DNA of 64,000 nt, taken from NCBI GenBank assembly GCA_944470555.2, contig CALYCZ020000054.1, positions 62,001 to 126,000 of the forward strand, written 5' to 3'. How positions within the stretch are numbered: the stretch's first letter is position 1; every line of letters starts with the position of its first letter. The stretch is from Heterobilharzia americana (Eukaryota > Platyhelminthes > Trematoda > Strigeidida > Schistosomatidae). Of the stretch, positions 24,770 through 35,784 are shown piece by piece. Under the pieces are notes generated by a model. The model did no database searches. It was not told the origin of the DNA and worked only from the letters and a program-made list of their open reading frames with translations. Made by a program: the position numbers and the translations under genes.

Positions 24770-24792
24770 GATCACTCCCGCCTCGTGGGTTC
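24770..24792 (-). other. Possible polypurine tract
   Basis: On the minus strand the bases just before the 3' LTR are 'gaggcgggagtgatc', a purine-rich stretch in the position where second-strand synthesis starts in LTR elements. The last three bases before the LTR are not all purines, so the exact tract is uncertain. Confidence 0.4.
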
Positions 24793-25287
24793 ATGAGGAC
24801 CCTAAGATGATACCAGCCGGAAGTAAAAAGCCTGTGGTTTCTCCACTGATAAGACTCTTCCGATGGGCTCACTGCGTGAAGTGGCCTCTGGTTGTCTGAA
24901 TTTATTCTAGGGTGTCGTGGCAGTTAAAAAATAAAATACAATAAATCGAGTTGTACGTCGATCGCAATCCTCAGTTTTCTTTGAGGTTCCGTCCAGTGCT
25001 CGTTGCACCTGGAATATAAATGAAAGTCTTTAATACCATGAAAACGCCTTGAAAAAATGGGAATTATGTTGATACAAATATATCGAAAATAAAGTTTACG
25101 CTTATTTTCAACTTTTTTTAAAAAGTTTCATCACATGGCAATAAATAATTGACACAAAAAGGCAAAATGTACGAGGATTTGCGCATTGCCGGTAAATAGG
25201 AAAAATAGTGCCACGGAAAAAGAATTTTGTGGTAAAAATAAATATGGTTGGCACATTTTATTTCACACCGCTAAGTTGAATAAGACT

Positions 25288-26070
25288 TCAAATACTCCGG
25301 GAACCTGACGGTTCGACCTGATCGTGTTTTTGTTGCGCCGATGGTTGTTGCAGCTGTGCATTACCAGGCACATCGTCGAGAATTTCGATAATTGAGTCAT
25401 CCGTCGGTCGGATGTAGCGAGCTGAAACGTCACTTATAATGGGGTTGCCTTCGAAATAAGCTGGTTTCAAACGGTCGATACTGACAGTATCTTCACGTCC
25501 GTCTCGCTCAATTATGTAGAATTTCTCGTGTCGCTTAATCACTTTGAACGGCCCGTCGTAGGGTGGTTCAAGTGGTCGACGAACGGCGTCGTGGCGAACA
25601 AACACGTGTGATGTCTTCTGTAAACTGGGGTGAACGAAAACATCAGTCGTTTGCGGTCTAATCGGAGAAGGCCTAACTGAACGCATTGCGTTTGTAAGCC
25701 TAGTCACGTAAGATGCCCTGTCGGAAACATGTTTGAAAGTTGAAGGGGAAACAAACTCACCTGGTAGGCGAAGAGTGGTCCCATAGACGAGTTCTGCAGG
25801 AGTGCATCCAGCATCAACTTTCAACGCGTTACGAATACCTAGTAGGACTAGAGGCAGAGCCTCGGTCCACTGAGGTATGTTTGTAGCTGAAAGGGAAGCT
25901 TTCAGCTGTCGATGGAAACGCTCTACCATGCCATTTGCTTGTGGATGGTAGGCTGTCGTTCGGAACCGAGTGCAACCTAAAAGTGCCGTTAGAGCGTGAA
26001 ATAATCCACACTCAAATTGGCGCCCACGGTCGGTTGTGACGTAGATGGACATCCGAAGTTCGCGATCCAT
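25288..26070 (-). pseudogene. Gypsy integrase, catalytic core end and C-terminal domain
   Basis: This frame carries the second and third catalytic residues of the DDE triad: TTDRGRQFE (second D) and [12 protein letters not shown] (E). The C-terminal part contains a GPF/Y-like module, [21 protein letters not shown] followed by [11 protein letters not shown], which in Gypsy integrases aids chromatin binding. It ends with a Gln-rich tail. The first eight or so residues are out-of-frame sequence; the real frame joins from the preceding integrase piece through a one-base break near 26050. Integrase inserts the cDNA copy into chromosomal DNA. Confidence 0.9.
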
Positions 26071-26615
26071 CTTTCGACGAAAACACGAGCAACTGTTTCA
26101 GCAGTAATATCCTTAATAGGTACTGCTTCCGGCCATCGTGTGAAACGATCAACACAAGTGAAAAGGTAGGTACATCCATTAGATTCTGGTAGGGGTCCTA
26201 CAATATCTATATGGACGTGGTCGAAACGCATGTCTGGGGCTAGAAATGAGCCTAAAGGGCTTTTCGTGTGTCGCGTGACTTTACACTTTTGACAAGCTAA
26301 GCACGACTGAGCCCACTCCTTAACGTCTTTGTTCATCCCAGGCCAGCAGAAACGTTGTGCGATAAGCCTAATGGTGGCTCGTACACCTGGATGAGAGAGT
26401 TTGTGCAACGTATTGAAGACGTTGCGTCGACAACTCTTCGGAACTATTGGGCGTGGTTGACTAGCAGAGACATCGCACAAAATTGTATCCTTGTCTGATC
26501 CCACCGGACAAAGTCGCAGTTTGAGAGTTGTGGACGACAACTCATGATGCAGCTCAAGGTCTTCCTTTTGACGCCGAGCTAGTTCAACGAGATCAAACCC
26601 TCGATATAGTTTATC
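26051..26615 (-). pseudogene. Gypsy integrase, zinc-binding domain and first catalytic D
   Basis: Contains the HHCC zinc finger of integrases (HKLSHPG ... CLACQKCK) and the first catalytic aspartate in [10 protein letters not shown]. It continues to about NFGCPS, after which the frame is lost. Just before the finger is the linker that joins to RNase H. A one-base break lies near 26600-26640 between RNase H and this piece. Both breaks are of the same type (one base short on the coding strand). Confidence 0.88.
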
Positions 26616-27820
26616 GAAGCTATTCGAGATAGTGCGTCGGCTGCGGAGTTGTTTGCTCCAGAAATGTGGCGGATGTCTGACGTGAACTGGGAAATGTAAT
26701 CCAGCTGTCGCGACTCACGAGGGGAGTATTTGTCAGACGCCGAGCTGAGGGAAAAAGTTAACGGTTTGTGGTCTGTGAAAATAATGAAATCACGACCTTC
26801 CACAGAATGTCGAAAATGGCGTACAGAACAGTACATGGCTAGGAGTTCCCTACCAAATGTACTGTATCTTGTTTCCGCGTCTTGCAGCCGCCTCGAGAAA
26901 AAGGCTAACGGTTGCCACTGGTTGTCAGTCAACTGTTGCAAAACTGCTCCAATTGCTGAATCAGATGCATCAACAGCAATACTCAAAGGAGCATTGGGGT
27001 CATGATGCATAAGCATGGTTGCGTTCGAAATGGCTTCCTTGACTTTAGAGAAAGCAAGTCTAGCCGCGTTGTCCAGAGACACGAACTTCGCAGTTCCTCG
27101 AAGTAGATCTGTCAGTGGTCTCATGACAGAGGCACAGTTAGGGATAAACCTTCGGTAATAACTTACCAGGCCATTGAAAGTGCGGAGATGTTTCACAGTG
27201 GTCGGCTCTGGATAGTTTGTGATAGCCGCCACTTTATCTCTCAATGGGCGTATACCTTTGTTGTCAATGGTATGCCCAAGGAAGCTGAGTGATTCAACTC
27301 CTATTTCACACTTCTGTAAGTTGACTGTGATGCCATGTTTTTTGAGTCTTTCGAATGCGAGGTCCAAATGTTTAAGGTGAGTTTCCTTATCTGGACTCGC
27401 AATTAGACAGTCATCGATGTAGACATGAACAAAATTCAAACCACGGAAGACATCATCCATAAAGCGTTGGAATGTTTGTGCTGCATTCCGAAGACCAAAT
27501 GGCATGCGCAGGAATTCAAACAGGCCAAAAGGAGTAATAATGGCTGTTTTCGCGATATCTTCTGCTGCCATAGGTATCTGGTTGTACGCTTTGACCAAGT
27601 CGATTTTGGAGAAAATGTTCATTCCGCATAAGGTTGCGGTCAAGTCGTAAACGTGAGGTATCGGGTAGCAGTCCGGAGTTGTTTTGGCGTTAAGCCTTCG
27701 GTAATCACCGGTTGGACGCCAGTCGTTGCTATCCTTTTTGGGAACCATGTGCAATGGCGATGCCCAAGGACTGTTTGACGGAATGCCCAGTTCGAGCATG
27801 TGGTCGAATTCATTTTTCGC
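26616..27820 (-). pseudogene. Gypsy reverse transcriptase and RNase H
   Basis: A continuous open stretch of about 400 codons. RT motifs in order: [28 protein letters not shown] (catalytic D), [30 protein letters not shown] (YIDD active site) and SFLGHTID. RNase H follows with [15 protein letters not shown] (first D), [15 protein letters not shown] (E) and FTDHKPL (D), then AADALSR at the end. All catalytic residues are present, so this part looks undamaged. The first Met in the frame lies before [11 protein letters not shown] and is unlikely to be a real start; the frame is joined upstream to protease through a one-base break near 27812-27822, close to a run of five A. Confidence 0.93.
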
Positions 27821-28362
27821 CGTTTGAGCTTATCGGGGGCTAAACGGCGCACTTTGGATGCCACAGGTGGACCTGTGGTTGTGACGTGATGCATAACATT
27901 GCTGGTTATGCACGGAAGAGTGTGCTTCGGTTGTTGCAACTCTGGATATTTCTCCAGAACTTGACTGTTCGGTTCTAAACTCGGACCTACATAGGTGGTG
28001 CCGCCAATAGATAACTTTGTGTTGTTATCTATCAGTCGTCGACGGCGAGCATCTACGAGTAGATCGTAATGGTTTAGCAAATCTATGCCAATGATGGGCA
28101 TAGAGACGTCAGCCAGGAGGAAAATCCAGTGGATAGGTTTACGTAAACCTAAGTTGAGGTAGGCATACTCTCTCCCGAATGTCGCGATTGCCTTGCCGTT
28201 GGCTGCTTGAAGATTGAAGGATGGGTCATAATGACGCCCCTTTGTCGGTGCGAGAAGAACGCTAACTTCTGCGCTGGTGTCGACGAGGTAGCGAACTTTC
28301 GTTTTAATGCCCCTGACGTGGAGCAAACGGCTGTTTCCGCCGGCTACGGTTGCCGTGAACAC
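27812..28362 (-). pseudogene. Gypsy aspartic protease and RT leader
   Basis: The protease active-site loop reads RYLVDTSAEVSVL. In retroviral-type proteases the catalytic triplet is D-T/S-G; here the glycine is serine (DTSA), which would be expected to weaken or abolish activity. The second half has IIGIDLLNHYDLLVD, matching the conserved 'I(L/I)G.D.L' part near the protease end. The leader that precedes RT ([18 protein letters not shown]) follows. The start of this frame overlaps the end of Gag by 19 bases in another frame, which suggests frameshift expression of Pol. The residues after about 27812 are out of frame. Confidence 0.88.
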
Positions 28363-29214
28363 GTTCCGGCGTGACCGTTTCCCGAGTTTATGTCCTCGTT
28401 AAAACTGCATGGTTTCCGACATTCTCTGGCTTCGTCTCTGTAAGTATTATGAAACCAGCACCATTCAGGGTTTTCCACTCTGTTAGGTTTAGTTTTGGGG
28501 CAGCCACGCGAGTTGCTGCTATGCACTAAGTTGCGTTTATGCGGAGTTCCACGTTAACTAGGACTTCGAGATCGTAGCAACAGTTTCACAGAGTTGCACA
28601 GCTTGGTCACCTCTGAATCCCTGCGCTCTGGTTTGCCGCAGACAGAATACACGTTGGAGACGGGTCTGCTAGAAATCTCCAGTATTTTATCTGCTGAGGC
28701 TGCCAGGTTATCGAGTGGGACTGACTGCAGTGTCACCAACACGGTTTGCACCGGTTGTGGTAGTTTTGAGAGAAACAGTTCTCGGAAGAGGCCATCGTCG
28801 AATGTTCGCGCACCCATGACTTCTCGCATGCATGCAAGGATCTCAGTAGCTGAGTGGCTGCCTAGCTCGATGTTACAAAGTAATTCGTCTAGGCGCTGGC
28901 CATCTGTGAGATAGCTTTTCTCCAAGAGTGCAGCCTTGAGAAGTGCATAAGTATCACTTACTTCAGGATTAAACATGCGTGCCGTAAAGCGTCCATTTAA
29001 TTCCCGCGGCAGCGACCGTATGACAGCAAGAAATCGAGAATGAGGATCTGAGACACCCTGTTCTCGAAAATCTGCCTCGGCATACAAAAACCATGTTTCC
29101 GCATTGTCTGGCCAATATGGAACGAGTTGGATCGTATTCGTAGTCGGCTTAATCTGAGTAAGCTTGGGAGTGTGGTCGGATATGAGGAAGTGTAGTAAGT
29201 AGATATATAAATGT
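28344..29214 (-). pseudogene. Gypsy Gag with CHCC-type finger, one in-frame stop
   Basis: The same frame runs from about 29214 to 28344, broken by a TAA at 28554-28556. The capsid part reads PYWPDNAETWFLYAEADFREQG, then a stretch with SRFLAVIRSLPREL and LSKLPQPVQTVL, typical of this Gag family. After the stop the same frame gives CWFHNTYRDEARECRKPC, a CX2HX9CX3C finger. No ATG is found between the upstream stop and the conserved capsid start, so initiation is either non-ATG or lost. Gag forms the particle that packages element RNA. Confidence 0.88.
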
Positions 29215-29288
29215 TATCGAAATGAAAAAAATATGCAAATATAAAGCGGAACAGTCTCACAAATTCGGTATTTGTAATTGGTCGGGAT

Positions 29289-29312
29289 ATGTGATCACGT
29301 CGGGCTCATCAA
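29289..29312 (-). promoter_or_regulatory. Primer binding site, tRNA-Trp-like
   Basis: On the minus strand, directly after the 5' LTR, the sequence reads TGATGAGCCCGACGTGATCA. It is close to the complement of the 3' end of tRNA-Trp (TGGTGACCCCGACGTGAT...), with two mismatches in the first 18. It would prime minus-strand cDNA synthesis. CsRn1-type elements are known to use tRNA-Trp. Confidence 0.75.
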
Positions 29313-29656
29313 TTTAGGATTTGTCCTAGTGCGAACTTGACAGGCGCAAAGACCAATCACTAATTATTCGGACTTGTTATATACCCAGGAATACGAGGCC
29401 AAGGAAGAACACAACAGCGTAGTCGGATGGAATAGTATATTCGGATGGTTGTGCCAAGCTACCGATGCGTTCCAACTAACTGGCTAGAGAGTCGAATACG
29501 AGCAGTGCAACGTAACACGACAGAGTGCCAAATGGCAAGGATGCTTGACCGGGTGCCTTCAGCTTGGCGAGTCCAGTTAAACTATCAAAGTCAACATCAA
29601 TGTCGAAAGTCGTCAAACCCTAGGCTATTGATTTGGGGGAAGCGTGTGACGCTACA
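29313..29656 (-). repeat. 5' LTR of the Gypsy element
   Basis: About 344 bases, a near-perfect match to 24428-24769. It serves as the promoter end for minus-strand transcription. No clear TATA box was identified in it. Its own translated frames are repeat shadows. Confidence 0.95.
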
Positions 29657-29660
29657 CAAT
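29657..29660. repeat. Target site duplication, right
   Basis: CAAT, equal to 24424-24427. Confidence 0.75.
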
Positions 29661-30090
29661 AATTCTTGGAATTAACAGCGGGTATTATCTCCACCAAGTA
29701 CATATATCCGGATGGAAATTCGGCATCAGATGTCCTCATCGAGCTGTTGCTGCAGATAAACAATACAGGTATGGAAAAGGGAATTACTACGCAGTCCAGC
29801 TTGGAAAATGAGAGAATTTCCCATACTTTTAGAACTACTCGAACTTTATGCACACTTTCATGCATCCATGTGTGATTAACTACATAGTTTTCCATTGTAA
29901 GATTCTTAAAATATTTCTGTATCTGGGGTGTATAGTAGTAGTTTTGAGAGGAAACCCGTGTACACTAGGTTCATTATAGTGAGGAGGGGAACCAGTACTC
30001 ACACCCCTGTAAGCAGCCGTGAACCCATCGGTGTAAGATGACCTCGAGGACCATAATAACTCTTTTTCATGCATTTAGACGTCAAAGTAC
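29661..30090 (+). repeat. Dispersed repeat R2, copy 1
   Basis: About 400 bases are similar to 56630-57050 in the same orientation. Shared blocks include 'tccaccaagta', 'cagcatcagatgt-ctcat', 'gggaattactacgc', 'ctacatagttttcc-tt', 'gaggaaa-c-gtatacacta', 'accagtactcac-cc', 'aacccatcggtgtagga' and 'ctcgaggac'. In both places the repeat lies beside the 3' end of a minus-strand LINE, so it may be the LINE 3' untranslated region; it could also be an independent element. The Gypsy element is inserted at its left edge. Confidence 0.65.
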
Positions 30091-30204
30091 TTCCTCATCA
30101 GTCCACGATGCACAGATGGTGGCTAACTGAGTGATAAACCCGTCATTTATCGGTAGCCGATCAAGTGAATAGCAGAAACGTGTTAACGAGCTTGCCGCAA
30201 GAGT

Positions 30205-31443
30205 TTATTCTGGAAACCTATCCCAAAAGTGCAAGAATTTACTGGGGAAGAAATTGTCTCTCGGGCTTGTCGTATAACACTCAGTCTCAACCAATACTGT
30301 ATGATGATGCATACTGCACGTAGACGCTGTAATCAGCTTGATTTGCGGACCGATGTAGTGCAAGTTCTGATGAAGTGACTTATAGTGAAATATGAGGTTC
30401 AGTTCAGGTCGCCTCTTCCAGAGTGGTTCCAACCCAAGCACGTTACATCCGGACTTGTATTCTAGATTGGAGTCAGCTCCTAATATTCTGAAGGTAAAGT
30501 AACGTTTATCGCTTTTACAAAGGCCACCGAGAATAAATAGGGAATATTCTAATAGTGGGCGGGCGCACACTTTATAGAGTAGAACCCGTGATTCAGTGCC
30601 ATAGAAGTAACAAATGATACATCCCAAGAGTTTACGTGGCTCGGATCCGGTATAAGCTGTTTGTACCGGGAATGTCAAGTCTCTGGAACATCTGATCCCA
30701 GGATCTAGCACAGAAGCTAGTCTAGGTAGTTGTTTTCCGGGGTCGGATCATGGTTGGCGTTGCCTGTGACAAACCAACCACATTCGCCATTCTCGAATCC
30801 AAAGTGGGGCTCAGCACACCATGATGCAATTTTGCCTAGTTCCTGTTGGACGGCACCCGGAGTATTACCTAGTTCGTGAGATTGACAAGTGTACACAATC
30901 TTCGAGTCATCGGCGTATAGGAATGTGTTACCTTCACTGAAGCAGTTACACACACTGATGGTATGAATTATGAACAACAAAGGTTTAAGGACGCCAATCT
31001 GCATAACTCCGCTAGTTATATGTCTAGGTTCACACTGCACGGAGTCTACTTCAACGATTTGGGCACGACCACATAGAAATGATTTTATCCAACTAAGTAA
31101 GGGGTTGCGAATACCAAATGATTACAGCTTATCAGAGTATATTATGGAACACGTTATCAAACGCCTTTGATATATCAAAGTATAGAACAATGACGACTTT
31201 GCGTGCCTAACGGTTACTAGTGATGAAGTTGAAGAAATCAAAGCAGCAGGTAACGCAGGATCTATTCTTTATGAAACCATGCTGAGACTTTGTGATCAGA
31301 TCTCCTGTTATTAGGTAATCAGAGGTGCTGTTCTCAATTAATTTTTCCACAATTTCAAAGAGGATCGGATATCCTAGTAACTCTACGGCTACAAGTGAAC
31401 AAGGTGTAGAGACGTTCTGTAACGTAACGACATCAGACTTCAC
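30205..31443 (-). pseudogene. CR1/Jockey-like LINE, RT domain to C-terminus (relic)
   Basis: Three minus-strand pieces follow in LINE order. At 31207-31443: ILFEIVEKLIENS then ITKSQHGFIKNRSC, the fingers part of RT. At 30717-31040: ITSGVMQIGVLKPLLFIIH and the active site FLYADDSKIVYT. At 30205-30711: the post-palm region with LLYKVCARPLLEYSLFI and NVLGLEPLWKRRPELNLIFHYK. The pieces are in different frames with stops. The palm block between about 31040 and 31207 has decayed. The 5' part (endonuclease) is absent, because another LINE in the opposite direction begins at about 31450. Confidence 0.85.
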
Positions 31444-31449
31444 TCAGTC

Positions 31450-33780
31450 AAGTGACACTGAGATACCTTTCGGCTTGTTTAGCGAACTAGAAAGCTTTAC
31501 ACACTGTTACTCCTCCTACTTGTACATCGTTCTCATAAACGCAAGGTCCGTCCTCAGCAAACTATCGGTATTAAGAGGGATCGCGCTCATTTATAAGCCG
31601 CCGGTAATGATTATCACTGAGTTTTGGTGTCACGCAAATATACCAGATGAAGAGACAAGTATTGACATGTATACACAATTCCGGTGTGACCGGAGTAACA
31701 AGAAAGGACGACGTTACCTGGAGTACTTCCTGAACACCCTCACCGTATTCAGGTTGGAAAATATGGTTCTTGATAAGTGGTTCTCCGTGGGTTACAGTAC
31801 ACTACAGGAATGCTACAGCATTGGTGAGATGTGTTCACAGAGCACCTGGTACCTCTAACAATCATGAGATTCCACTGATTACGGCTCTGGAACATGCATC
31901 CACTCTCCCACACGATCATAGGATCATATGCGGTGACTTTAACCTACCTGAAATTAAGTGGGACTCACTTACTGGTCCGGCCAGGTGTGACAACGTTTTC
32001 CATACAATGTCCATTTTTGGATGGAAGCAAATTGTTACGACTCCTACAAGAGGTGACGATGTATTGGACTTAATATTTTGCCATAACATAAATCCTATTT
32101 CGACAAATGTAGGCGCCAAGTTCCCAGGAAGTGATCACAATACGGTATTATGCGCATTGCCACTTCCTGCAGCTAGTACTTCAATTGGTACTTCCACTAC
32201 ACACCAAATAGTATGTAGAGACTACGGTGGAACGAATTGGCAGCAGATGTGTCCAGTGATTAACTGCATTGACTGGGGATCATTCGTCACCACTACAGAC
32301 CTCAACTCAACCATTGATATGTTTTACTACAACTCCAAAACCTGTCTCGATACCATCGTCCCGCTGAAGAGTTTCAAAAAGTGCCACTAAACAATAAGCC
32401 ATATATGCCTCTCGATGCCCGTATAAAGTTACGCAAACTCTCAACAAGATACTACAAACATCATGACGTCGATGTACTTCGGCTGATTCTTGGTTTCCTT
32501 AACTCTACCTCACACAACCATGATTTGCGTTTGAAGAATGAAGACAGCCGCGCACTAGCTAGCTCATCTAGAGTATATGCTCTCTCAGCACTCCTTAAGA
32601 AGCGATCGAATCGCACAAGAAATAACATTCCTCTTCTTATTCATGACACCAAAGCTTATGATAATCCAGTCAATGTGTGTGAAATATTCAGCGGCTTATT
32701 TGCAGTCAGTTATCTGGAACCTATAGATTTTTCGTGTGACACCAGCGCGGTCTGCACTCCTAAAAGCTATTCTCCTCAACTAACGACAATAGATACGGTT
32801 GAATTCACACACTCTAATATTCACCAAGCCATTAGGACTTCAAAATGCTCCAGCATCGCTGGCACAGACGGAATATCATCACATTTCTTTCAATTTGGTG
32901 GCCCTGAAATTCTATTACTATTACTTAAAATATTTTCTCTCTCCTTGGAATCTTTCACATACCCTGATACCTGGAGAACATCATTCATGCTACCTAGATA
33001 TAAATCTGGTTCAAAAACACTGGCCAGTAACTACAGACCAATAAATATTACGCCTGTAGTTTCTAGAATTATGGAGAACGCTATTAAGGAAAACATTCTC
33101 CAGCACATGCTTAGTGGCAACATCACATCGAGCCAATACAGGTTCCTAAAATCGAGGTCCAGTATAACTTGCCATCATGACTTCTTTAACTTCATAACCA
33201 CTATGCGCGACCGACACCAATTAGTCCTTGTACTCTATCTAGACATTTCAGAGGCACTCGACAGGTTGATGACTATGGGTATTGACTATCCACTATTGGG
33301 ATGGATTAAGTCTTTCCTCAGTGATCGCACTCAAGTGGTGAAGGTGGATTCACACACTTCAAAACCTGGGCCAATCGCCTCTGGTGTAGTTCAAGACAGT
33401 GCATTAGGTCCTCTTCTCTTTACTTTATACGTCAATGATATCTGCAACCACCTCACACGCGGTAAACCGTTCTTGTTTGCTGATGACCTAAAAGTTGCAT
33501 ACACATTCAGGCATTCAGGCACTTCCAAGCACTAATACAAACGGAGCTCGATATAATATCCGCATGGTCTGTTGCTTGGAGACTCCAGTTCAATATAGGC
33601 AAATGTGGCTGGATATGTTCTGGCTCTCCATCGGTGGATATCCAACTACGCCTTCAGTCTAAGAAACTTCCTGTCCTTAAAAGTGAATGTGACCTTGGAC
33701 TAAGATATTCAAGGGCCCTCACATTTTCTGAACAGGTAGCATGACAGACTGGCAGACCTAGGATGTTTTTGGGTTACATA
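31450..33780 (+). pseudogene. CR1/Jockey-like LINE, endonuclease and RT (relic)
   Basis: APE-type endonuclease: IVLINARSVLSKLSVLRG and MIITEFW near 31525-31640, then in another frame IICGDFNLPEIKW (31913-31955) and FPGSDHNTVLCALP (32120-32165), with the GDFN and SDH residues intact. The RT frame 32381-33535 (384 codons) has NVCEIFSGLF, ASNYRPINITPVVSRIMENA, SSITCHHDFFNFITTMRDRH, VLYLDISEALD, SGVVQDSALGPLLFTLYVNDI and FLFADDLKVAYTF (FADD active site in place of YADD). A deletion after SEALD removes part of the palm. C-terminal pieces continue to about 33780 (FNIGKCGWICSG) and then stop, so the 3' end is missing. Endonuclease would nick target DNA and RT would copy the RNA there. Confidence 0.9.
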
Positions 33781-34633
33781 GTTCGTAACTCCCACTTTGA
33801 AGAAGTCAAGTTACTACTACTACTTCCATAGCAAGGGAAGTTAAGTAAGGAGAAACATGGACATAGAAAACACTCTCCTTGTTGAAATTCTTGCTTTCTC
33901 CGCCTGCTGCTCTGTCTGTTTTTTTTCTCGTTGTAGAAAAAGAATTCAGTTCTAAACGTTGGCTTTGTTGTCATCGAGAATTAATTACCTAAGGAACAGA
34001 CCATGGCTGAAGCTACCCTTCATGGAGGGTAACCAGCTTTGCCAAGTTCAGATTACCTAGCTACAACAAGCAGAAATAAAAAATGTTCACTGGACTACAG
34101 CTCCATAATTATTACCAACTGCAAAGCTGTCACGACCGGTGAAGACGAAGGACAAGATGTTCTGGAAGCCCATTTCGTGCATTCAAACAAGTCTATTGCT
34201 TCTTGATACTGGAGTTGGAGAAGTGAAGACATTTAGCTTTCAGTCATAGTATTCATCGAGATTATGAATCTTTGTTGTGGAATGGTGTTAACATGCATGA
34301 ATTATACAGCCTTGGAATCGTCAATGAAGTGCAGTATGTAAACAATTCATAAACTTTTCATCATTATCTCAAGCAAAAAGTACAAACTATTACAATGGAA
34401 GTATTAGCTTCAAGTTGTATTTCTCTCTAGGTAATACCTGTATTGTCTAGATACAAACCTGTTTTTTGTTAATGCAAAGACAATACTTCCACTTGTGCAA
34501 CTTGTAAATTTTCTGCACACTTGTTCTGTTGGGATGCTTCATCATATGAACATGCAGCACTTATATCGTATAGTGACAATGGGTAGGGATTCAGATTACT
34601 TTCGATGAAGATGAATGTAATTTGTACATAAAC
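33781..34633. other. Unassigned sequence between LINE pieces
   Basis: AT-rich, without a recognisable motif. Confidence 0.4.
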
Positions 34634-35707
34634 TTATTCATACCTGTAAAAATGGTGTGTGCCTGTGTGTTCAGGAGTAAATATTATTATTGTTATGTTG
34701 ATGAATCTGTGATTAGTGACGTCGATTTGTCCCCGGGACTTGTAGCTAGGCGTTATGTAGCTGGCTTTCCATTCAGTGGGGTGTACGCCACTTCCCATTG
34801 ATAGGGTGAATATCCTGGGCGAGAACAGAGACATATCGTCATGGCTGTTTCCGATGGCAACTAAGCTTAGGTTGTCTATTCGCATACCTATTGGTGGTCG
34901 AAAGTTCATGATGGCCTCTGTGATGCCTTTGACAGTAAAGTCAACTTCGGCGCACAAACCTGCAGTAAGCAGTGTAAAAGTGGCGGGGTTAAGAGCGCTA
35001 GGGCTGATTCACCAACTAGTTCATAAATTTCGAGGGGATGGTTGCAGACCATCCCGATGTGTAATAAATTAGCTATGTCTCTTTATGCCTGCAGACGTTT
35101 ATTCAGAAGGGAGGTCAGACTACTTATCCTAGAACCACTTTTGAGGGTGTTCAGCTCTTCCTGCAGGTAAGGCCTTAGTTGTCTGATAAGTATCTTAGAT
35201 TGAGTCCAACACTAGAGAGTCTTTGGAGGTATGATGTAGCCTAGATAGTTTCCGTAATTTGTTCCGAAGTATTCTCCACCTCAGCCGCTCTTATAGGAGC
35301 AACAGTATCCGAACATAGCATTACATTTCCGTAGAAAAACGAAAGTGAGGTTCTTATGAAGTACTCAACCCGTGGTCTGCGTCTAAGGAGCTCGATGAAT
35401 ACCTCCCATTCCACACTTTTGTGGCTACAATACAAGATATTTCTTGTAGGTTCCTTGTTTTCCTCACGAAGAGTGAAGACTGGTAGGAAACGGAAACCAT
35501 TCTGTGGCCACCGTTAGCGAATTCACCAGCAGCACACGTGATGACTGCGGGGACGTCACGGCAGAACACTATATCCAATGTGGCGTTTCCACGCGTGAGT
35601 GAATGGACATATTGTTTCCATCCATGGAAATCCAAGATAGTTGGTATTTTCGCCGTAGACTTGTGCGCCACAACTGGTTTCCTAGTTAACTTCAGCGAGG
35701 TTCTCAT
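34634..35707 (-). pseudogene. CR1/Jockey-like LINE, endonuclease end and RT start (relic)
   Basis: On the minus strand, the endonuclease C-terminal block is at 35440-35650 (ILDFHGWKQYVHSLTRGNAT, LDIVFCRD, then the decayed SDH site as GGHRMVSVSY). RT N-terminal pieces follow at 34690-34957 (ITEAIMNFRPPIGMRIDNLS, GVHPTEWKASYITPSYKSRG). The RT palm and everything after it are missing. The upstream end stops at about 35707, where an AT-rich stretch and then BEL/Pao sequence begin. Confidence 0.82.
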
Positions 35708-35784
35708 GTTAAATTCACAACTCGAGAATGTAGATATTTATTTATTTATCTACTGTCGCAGACCAGCTATGTTGCTGACCCGAA

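Larger units (their letters stand above)
24428..29656 (-). mobile_element. Ty3/Gypsy LTR retrotransposon, CsRn1-like
   Basis: A nearly full-length 5.2-kb element lies on the minus strand with order 5' LTR, primer site, Gag, protease, RT, RNase H, integrase, 3' LTR. The assignment to the CsRn1/Kabuki-type group rests on two visible traits: a primer site resembling the complement of the tRNA-Trp 3' end, and a Gag finger CX2HX9CX3C in place of the usual CCHC knuckle. The LTRs differ by about one substitution and a 2-base indel, so the insertion is young. Even so, the coding part has one in-frame stop in Gag and three one-base frame breaks in Pol. Its base composition is richer in G+C than the flanks. 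An old solo LTR of the same family lies at 39465-39807. Confidence 0.92.

Noticed and set aside
24560..24796. 78-codon plus-strand frame, nearly repeated at 29445-29675
   Set aside because: Both are the antisense translation of the Gypsy LTR, so the duplication is the LTR pair and not a gene family.
26730..27005. Plus-strand frames opposite the Gypsy RT and Gag (also 27425-27631 and 28594-28914)
   Set aside because: Antisense shadows of the Gypsy coding region.
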